Assembly (NCBI RefSeq): GCF_024763615.1
Contig: NC_077223.1
Location: 97,092,627 to 97,156,626 of the forward strand
Source: Phlebotomus papatasi
Taxonomy: Eukaryota > Arthropoda > Insecta > Diptera > Psychodidae
Direction of reading: 5' to 3'
Length of the DNA: 64,000 nucleotides
The position numbers and the translations under genes were made by a program. This document shows, piece after piece, positions 24,901 to 33,900 of this stretch. The notes beneath the pieces are model-generated. The model made no database searches. It was not told the origin of the DNA and was given only the letters and a program-made list of their open reading frames with translations. How positions within the stretch are numbered: position 1 is the stretch's first letter; the number at the start of each line of letters is the position of its first letter.

Positions 24901-27900
24901 AAAATTCTATTCCAACTCACAGATCAAATTTGTATAAAACGAAATCTACTGAAATTTGTAGGTATTCCACCGTATCGAAACGGTTCTAAAAGAAAACTTT
25001 TACACAATTGTCACTATTCTTAACAAAACCGTAAAGAAAAAAAAATATTGGAACGAATAAATATCTTTTTTAGGTACATATTTGTTCTGTAACAAATTGT
25101 TCTAAAGAAAATTTTTACCAATATTTTGGTCAGTGTCCAAAAGTTTTTACTGTGATTGTGCAATTTGCTAACAATACTACAATTGGACTTCAGATTAAAA
25201 TTAGTTATAGTTTCATAACTGGTTTATTATATGAATTCATAAAAAATTATACCCTTTTCAGAATTGTAAAAAATTGCATGACCTTTGGAACTATACCAAA
25301 TGTCACCCTATTCGGTTTAAAAATACGCTCTCTATAGAGCATTTTTAACCTTTGACCTTGAAAAATCTTTGATTCAACAGTATTTTCTTATATGAAATTA
25401 TCACCGAGTCGGCCTCTAAAACATATTTAAAAATAAAAAAATCGCAGGATGCGTTTTTAAAGATTCCCAAGAAGAACATGGTTTTTGGAAAGAATGGAGG
25501 AAAAATAAAGGTCATGTTAATTTTGTTTATTAGTTTGACTTTCCCGTACCAAAAAAAAGGCCAAAAAACAAACCTGTTTCCCCCTATCTTTCAAATGTGT
25601 CAAATGCACGTGTCCTTTTTGAAGAAATAGAAATTTTGGACTATGAAGAAAATAAAAATAGAAATTTTGTCACTTGAAAATTTAATTTTTTTTATCAATT
25701 TTTAGAGACAAAGATATGCGTAAAACATGCATGTCTCATTTTTTCTTTCCTTCACAAAATCTCATAATGCATCGCAAGGCTAAAAATCTGCCTTTGGGTT
25801 TTCAACCTTTTCAATGAGTTTTTTGTGTGCTCTGGGTCTGGGGAGCGCTTCGGAGAAAAATAGACAGACGATGAGCGTGAACAAAAAACAGTAGAAAAAA
25901 CGAGACAGCTGATGGCGGGTGATGACTTTTTTCACCACCAGGGGACATCACGGATGCTTTGAGTAGCTCCGCGAGAGCTTGAATCTGGAGCTTTTTTTTC
26001 CTTGACGATCCTCTTAAGTGTAAAATTAATACGAAAAAGGGTAACTTTAACCCACAATACACCTAAAAGCATAATATTTACACTGATTTCGGATCAATAC
26101 AGCAGGGTAAAATTAACATTTCCGGAATGTTATTTTATCTTTTTCGGATTTCTCTCAGTGTATGCATATTTTGGAGGTTGGCTCGATGAATATTTTATTA
26201 AAATATGTCATATCCATTTAATTAACCGATAGACTTCGAAAAATAAATTGGTAATGGAAAAAATGTAATAATAAAAATCATTATAAATAAATGTTTTAAA
26301 TTGTGAAGGACAGAGGCATTACTTGTGGTATGTCTTTACTTATAACGTCGTCGCAATTTTTGTCAGAAAATAATTCAGAAAACCAAAAAAAAAAGACTGA
26401 GATGTGCTGTATCATAACACATTAAATATTTTTAATTCTGAGGTTTTTCGAAATTATTTTGTGACAAAAAGTGAAATTTTTGAAAGGAGGATATAAAGCC
26501 ATGAGTAGGAGGAAGTGCGGCACATTTGAAATGGGGTACCTTTGAAATTGGGCTTTTTATTCCTACTTTTAAATAGAACTGGACCATATCATGATACAAT
26601 TTGGTTTCAAAAATCAATTTTGGAGCTAAATTACAGTACGGATAAGTCTTAAATTCCTTTTAAAAATAGGAGAAAAGGCACAATTTAAATGTTACACCAT
26701 ATTTAAAATGTCCCAATCTCCCAATCGTCCCACTTCCCCTTAAGGCCGCTATTCTAAATTTGAAGATCTTACTATCTTTATTTGATGAAAAATTGAGACA
26801 AGTATACTACTTATTTTTCAGAATCCTCACGACGAACCAAATCATGAGTTCAAGAGAGAGTGCAATTACATCTCCACAGGAGCCATCCTCTTAGCAGACA
26901 TCATTCCAGCCCTTTGTATAAAATTCAGTGGACCCTTCTTGCCCTTTTTCGTACAGTAAGTATAACCTCATGTCGATGGGTCATCCAATGCCAGGAAATT
27001 TCCTTATCAGGCTCCGGCCTTTTGGGGCATCTGGGGTCAACGGGGAAATGATTGATGGCAAATAATAGCATTATCATTCATATACGGAGCTATCAGATAC
27101 TCTCCTGGTGAACTTCAGCACTCGCACCACAGCTCCATCATCGGCTTTCGTCCTCCTTGTCACTTGATTGATTCACCATGCAATTAATCATGTGTTGAGA
27201 AAGGATTGACATAAATTGCAAGATTTCAGCGTCTCTTCTCTCTTCAAGCATTCGTGTGATTGTATGCTGTGGTCTGGCTGCTGCTGGCTTCCTCCTTGTT
27301 GGATACGCCACAGTGGAATGGGTGGCGATTGTGGGAGTAGTTTGCACTTCACTAGCCTCAGGACTTGGTGAACTAACTTTCCTCGCGTACTCTTCCAAGT
27401 ACAATAAGTAAGTATTCCTTCGGTTTAGAAATTTTAAGGATACCCTTGCAATGAAAATTAAGACACAATTATTTACAATTCGTTGATTCAACAGCAATTA
27501 GGATAGTAGCATTATTTTGGAAATCATTTGAGGAACAAAGTTTTACAGTATACAATCATTTTTCCATATTTTGAAAGTCCTGGAAAATAGTAAAATTTAG
27601 GGGAAATTAGGTTAGATGCGTACTAAGATGTACTAGGCTAATATCGAATACTTAAGACTTCACTAGATAAAATTTATTCATCGATTTAAGAAACCAAGCA
27701 AAATACATTACCTCTTTTTTGGGAAAAATTTAATTTTCAATATTTTTTGAATAACTAAAAATCATGAACATTTATCAAAGTTGTGAAATTAATGCAAAAG
27801 AGATTAAGAAATAACAAGGGGTGAATAAATGGCTCCCAGAATGAACCGTGAGCGGCGATCGGCAAAATTGTGCCGATCTCGAACTAAAAATCGACACACT

Positions 27901-30900
27901 CTCACCATGCTACTATTGCCGATAGGTGGGGCTGGTACTCCTAGTAGAGAGAATACTCGCGAGGGGCCAAGCATAATGTACGAGGTGTACGTACAAGGAT
28001 AAAAAAATTTGACGAAGTTTTACGGCCAGTTGCCACCTGAGGCTAAGTTAGTAACCACATCTGAATGGATTTGAGGCTGTTCGTTGGCAAATAAAACGCT
28101 CGCTCTTCCGCACACCACTCTTTCGTGACAACCTAATAGGGTAGAGTAAGCCCTTTTCGCCACCTTAAGGTTTTGTACCCTTGTAATTCTTACAATTTTT
28201 GTCAAAATAAAAAGAAATTTTCTGTACAAGTGCTTTGAAGCATTGTCTCTCCAATGAACCAGGAGACTTTTCGGGAATTTTTGGGCATCTAGTTGAAAAA
28301 ATACATTTCCTGCAACAATGCATGTTTCAGTACTTTTCGCCACTTTGTAAACAGTTTTTCGCCACTGTGTAAGCACTTTTTCGCCACTGGTTTTTAATTG
28401 ATTTTTAAGAAACAGCAGCTTTCGAAAACCCGCAAAAGTACATTGCACAGTACTTTTCTTATTTAACGCCTATATTAGACAATTATTAGAGTATTTCGAA
28501 TGATTCTTTGCACATTTTTTGTTTGCGACAAAAATCAATTGACAATTACGTCTGTTTCAACTAAATTCCGCGAGGTGCGCCACTTGTAAAATGCTTGGAA
28601 AAATGAGTGGCGAAAAGTACTTACACAGCAGAAAAAAGTAAGCCCTATTTCACCACATCCGTATTTCTTTATTTTTTTGGAAAACATTATTAAATAATGA
28701 TATTAGAGCGAAGCTTAGTTAATAGCAAAGTGACTTTCATTGAAAAAATATCAAATACTGTACTGCAAAAATATAAAATATTGCAAGACAATTTGTCTGA
28801 GCGTTGACAAGTTTATTAAGAACTCCATATTTTTTTGGTGACTGTTCACCTTGTCGACAATTTCTTCAATTAACTTGCAAATAATCTAGTCGGTGGAGCA
28901 CCAGTTATGGTTTTCTGATCCGTTGGACTAGAGGTTACGAAGTAATAGTCATTTCGTAGTTCCATGAGCTCATAATTCCCTGAAAAAGTGATTTTATTTG
29001 TAGGTGGCGAAAAAGTGCTTACTGGCGAAAAAGTACTGACTCTACCCTAGTCATAAATCCTCGTTCACCGAAGTCTGAGATATATTCGCCAAGACAAGGT
29101 CCTCTCTTCCGTCAGTCTTTACCGGAAATTTCGACTAGAGTCCAGGGTTCACCGCGTAGAGGTGGAACCCTTAAAGCCCCTAAATTAAAAATCGACAAAT
29201 CGGCACAATTTTACTAAGAAATCGGCAGATCAGCAAAATTTGTATAGAACCAAAAATTGACAGATCAGCACGTGATCGACAAATCCGTGCAAATTCGGCA
29301 AATCGGCACATTTTTTACAAAAGATCGGCACTCGAATGAACCGTGAGTGGTACAGTTATCTACCCCTTGGGAAATTATTATTTTTCTTTGAAACGAAGGT
29401 CTTTCGAGTATTTTAATTAGCCTTGATTATCCTTGGCTTCCCGAAATATTAAATTTCCATAATTGTGCAGATCCTATTTCGGTTTACCTTATGAAAAAAT
29501 TTCAATTAATGTAAATTGATGTATCGAATTTAAAAAGCAAAAATTATTATTTTTTTTTATTTTCAAAAAGATATTTAACTGATTCATCTTTATAGTATTT
29601 TGATAATAAGGAGACAAAAAAGATCGCAAAATTGGAATTACGACACTATCTAATTAAATCGCAGAATTGTTATCGACGAAATAATTCTATATATCGCTCC
29701 TTGGAAATTACAAAGGGTCGACTCTCTTTTTTTGCGATTTTGAGATTCTAATGCACTTAGAAAGACAAATTAATAAATTTTCAAATCATATAAGTCATTA
29801 AATTTCGTTATTAGAAAAGTTTTTCAAAATTTTAATCTTTTTGATTACTTGCATAATTTTGTTTGAAGTAAAGGGGCACAAAATATATTCATCGTTGAAA
29901 TTTTTGTGAAACAGGAGACTAACTTAAGGAAGTTGGTCCCTTGTCATTCTAATTCCAGCAAAATTTGCACATCATTTAGAACGACAAGGAGCTAACTCAT
30001 TAAAAAACATATTATGAAAGGTAAAAATATAAAAGTTTTGATGTTTATATTAGTGCTCATACAAGAAAAGAAATAAATTGTTTTTGTTTAGTCATTAAAT
30101 TAAGATACTTATGTACACAAAGTTGAATTTTACATGCTGTCTCCTGAAAAATGACCGAAAATTAATTGGCCCCTTGTAATTTCCAAGGAGCGATATATTA
30201 TCCCATTAGGATAATGTATTATAATTTTATTCAGTTGCCCTAGGAGAGTGTAATTTAAATTTTTAAATCACGCAATATGGATTTTTCCAATGGTATTGAA
30301 ATTTCATGAAATTTTCATATCATAAGTCAGTGAGACAACGGATCTTTAACTGATGTAAAGTTGTAGAAGAAGTAGACAGAAATTTGTATATTTGCAATTT
30401 AAACTTGCATATAAATATGAAAACTTTAATAGCTTCATCTTCTTCTCCATATTATCACACAATTTTTATTGCTGCTCATAAAAAATGAACAATATAAGAA
30501 ATTGTTATGCAATTAAATTTTGCTATTAGTAGTTAAGAGTACCGAAATATCATTACAGTATGATGACTATTTTTATTTTTTTGTTAAAATTGAACAGGTA
30601 TTTTACTCAAACGCAAACTTAGAACAAAAAGAAGCAATAACTTTAATTTATTTCTTGAGTAAAGTACAAATAGACACTAAAAAGTCGCACTTTCGTTTGT
30701 CAGGTGGTTCATCTTGAAAAAAAAAGCCAAATGTTAAACAAATGACTTAATCACATTGGAATGTACTTATAAAAATTTTAGAGATTGCAACTGTTGCATT
30801 AGGTTTTGTAGAGCATCATTGAGATCATCTGAACCTTTCTCCTCCAAGATTGTGCAATGGGTTTTGTTGGGATGATTGAGGTTGTACCACAAATCATATT

Positions 30901-33900
30901 GAGCTGTAAAGTTAACATCATGAACTGCCACGAGACGTTCTAAATGGCACATAAGTTTATTTTTAGGACGTTTACTTGTGCCCAATTCACCAAGCTCCTC
31001 TCGTGGAATTTTCAACTCTTCTGCCACAAATCCCGTCAGAAAAACATCCTCTAACCAGATAAATGGCATCCTAAGGGCTGTTGTGTAGATCTCCTCAACA
31101 ATGTCAGATGTAAGAAGATAGATGGGTCCTGTTGCGAAATTAGGGTACATGATGCTCTTGAAAGTATCTTCGGGAAGATACCATTTAGATTTAGTATTTC
31201 TATGAGGCTTTGCATTCTTAGCTATTCGACCAAAGATTATTCTAGTATCTTTCTGATGTGTTTCCATGAAATTGAGAAGTAGTCTCATATTTAGAAACAT
31301 ATCATCATCTGTCTTTAGTACGAACTGGATCATAGGGCAGTAGGTCAACGTCCATTCCAGCATAGAAAGAGATTTTAGAGTTAGATTCTTGTAGCTATCG
31401 ATTGAGTTTGTACGAATTAAATCGCCTTTTGCAAGGCTTTCGCGCTGAAGCTTATACTCAAGAGTTCTGTTATGTGTGGCCCCTACTATGAAACCCAGGG
31501 CTACGTCTGATCGATTCCCAATAGTTCCCCAGGTCTCCCTAATACTTTGTCGCTCTTTCCTATGATCAGGAGCTGAGGTGATAAATATAAACACTTGCAG
31601 GGTACTTCCCATTTCAGGGCATAGCATAGCGTTTGGGTTACTGAAACCTGGTTCGTAGAAATCCTCCGTGGCAGTACCTTCCACCTTGAATAGGGATGAA
31701 CTAAGGGATTGCATCCATTCGCTCAAAAAGTTATCACCTGAATCAGGAAGGAAAATTAGGTCTTAATAGAAAACTTAGTTATTTCAGTCACATTTACTCA
31801 ATAAGTAGTCAATCTTTTGTTGGAGGGATGTTATATCGTCCACGTCAGATGACGTAGTTGGCATAACATATGGTTCAGTAACTTCAACTGTATATGTTTC
31901 GGATAATACTTGTAAATTTTCAGTAGTCTTTTGTGGAGCAGAAGCTATTAATTCCTCATCTTTCATCACAGGTATCAAAAACTCTAACAATTTGATGCAC
32001 AATAGCAAGAAACATGTGCATAAACTGACAATGAGAACAAGTTTAAAAACTCTAATGCTCAATCTTGAACAATATGACCCACAAAATTTCACAGACATTA
32101 TTTAGATATGCAATTGATCCGTTCGAGATAAATGTTATCAGTGAACTGACTGTTTTTTTCAATAAACTGGATAGCAACAAGTTCATTATGCGATATAACT
32201 ATCGATTATTGAAACAGCTTGAACATATTATTCACTGTCTGGAAATTTAATATAATTAAGCAATAGGTATGTTGGAAAAAGAAGTCCATATTTCATAGTC
32301 ATAACATGTAAATATTAGGAAAAGAAACCGTCAATAAACATGTGACATTTGGCTTTCTATTTAGATCAAAATGCCTATAGCGCTTTCAATCTAAACCTCA
32401 ATAAGCAGAAGGCACAATTGTGTACAGCAAATATTTATTTAATGCAATGTGTAACCAGAGTTTGAGAAGATAAGAACAGAGTAATACTCTGGATGAGAGA
32501 GATTCATTTGAATATTTCATGAATATCGTCAATTTTCTGAATAGGAACGTCGTGTCGACGTGGTCTTCTGGCACGGGAGGTGCTGGAATTATTGGAGCAT
32601 TGTCATACGCTGGTTTAACCAATTTAGGATTGGACACTACTCAAACACTCCTAGTAATGCTCATTGTTCCAGCTGCTGAAGCTATAGCCTTTTGGATAAT
32701 TCTACGGCATAATCACCAAGCAGCAGCAGTTACCAATGGCTGTGACAACCCTGTGACTGTAAGCGATTCAAATAGCAACTTCCAGAATGTTCAAGACAGT
32801 AAGCACGACAGTCAGGAAGACGTTGAAAAGACTCAAGTATCACCTTATGACGAGGAAGATACACCACTGATCGGCTTCAAACAGAAGATCAGATACGTTC
32901 CCAAAATGTTCAAGTATATGATTCCATTGACCCTCGTCTATCTCTTTGAGTACTTCATTAATCAAGGATTGGTAAGTACTCAGCTGTTGTTTAATAGCTA
33001 CCCAAAGATTTTCCATTATTTACGAAGCTCAAAGATAAGATATAATGCCAACATAATTGGTTATTACTCAATACAATTTATTTTGTTTTAGCTAAACTGA
33101 ATAATTTACTAACTCTGAAAATCAACAGTTTCTGGAATTGGGACTATTTATTGTCCATATATCTTATGACAAATATTAATTAAATTAGTTTGATTTGTGA
33201 ATCGGGTTTAATTTTATTTCACTTAAATATTTCGATTTGAGATTAGGATTTGAGTAGTATAAATTTTAGCCTGGGATATCGTTAATTTAAATTTCAAAAG
33301 GCGTAACTCATTTTCTTTCCACATTTAGAAATTTTAATCAATTAAATTGGTCTAAGCAAAATTTTGAATACATTTAGCATACTCAAATCTAAATTGAATT
33401 TATTGAGCCGAAAATGCGTCCCAGAAGAATTATAAATATTTTTGAAAATTTAAAAGTTTTTTGAAGAAAAGCGGTACAAAAATAACTTACATCTGGTAAT
33501 TAGAAAACAGGGGCATACAGTACCAAGTGGAAAAAATGATAGAGAAAATTACTTTTCAATTCTTTTCTTTTTGCAAATATATTCCCTGTAATCCGGAGAT
33601 CTTTTCTATTAATTAAAAAAATTGTAAATTTTATTTTACATAAAAATATTAATTTTTCAAAAGTTAATCAGTTAATGCGTCAAAAGTATGTTGCCTCATT
33701 TGAATAAGTAATTCAAAATGTTCAAAAACATACAACAAACTTAATGTAATTCGGTTATATTTTAAGTTTATGTAATTTAATAGGCAAATGGTGGGTTTGT
33801 ACGTTTCAAAATTATCACTGGTATATATATGAATATAAAAGTTATGATAAATAGTAAGAAAAAATGTTTTTTTTGATAATTCTCAATTTAGATTAAAAAG

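Larger units (their letters stand above)
22121..26013. mobile_element. TTAA-flanked 3.9-kb non-autonomous element
   Basis: TTAA precedes (22117-22120) and follows (26014-26017) the insert; its ends GAGGATCG and CGATCCTC are inverted. TTAA duplication is the hallmark of piggyBac-type transposition, although the termini do not begin with the usual CCC. Inside are a GC-rich tandem repeat (23243-23540) and a large foldback (23628-24414 and 25217-25758). I see no transposase frame. Confidence 0.7.
22023..26160. mobile_element. MITE of the CACTGAG family split by a 3.9-kb insertion
   Basis: The left part (22023-22120) begins CACTGAGAAAAAAATG; the right part (26018-26160) ends GGATTTCTCTCAGTG. Joined, they match the 53347-53600 copy in the same orientation. 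The interruption occurs at a TTAA. Confidence 0.85.

Noticed and set aside
27221..27248. Upstream acceptor (atttcag at 27229) for CLN3 exon 3
   Set aside because: It breaks phase with exon 2 and adds residues absent from the family; the acceptor at 27247-27248 keeps phase and alignment.
27138..27497. 119-codon - strand frame
   Set aside because: Antisense shadow of CLN3 exon 3 and its flanking intron; the + strand matches the CLN3 family clearly.
28020..28448. 142-codon - strand frame
   Set aside because: It spans the left end of the MITE at 28137-29049, is partly repeat sequence (TTCGCCACT words) and has no recognisable domain.
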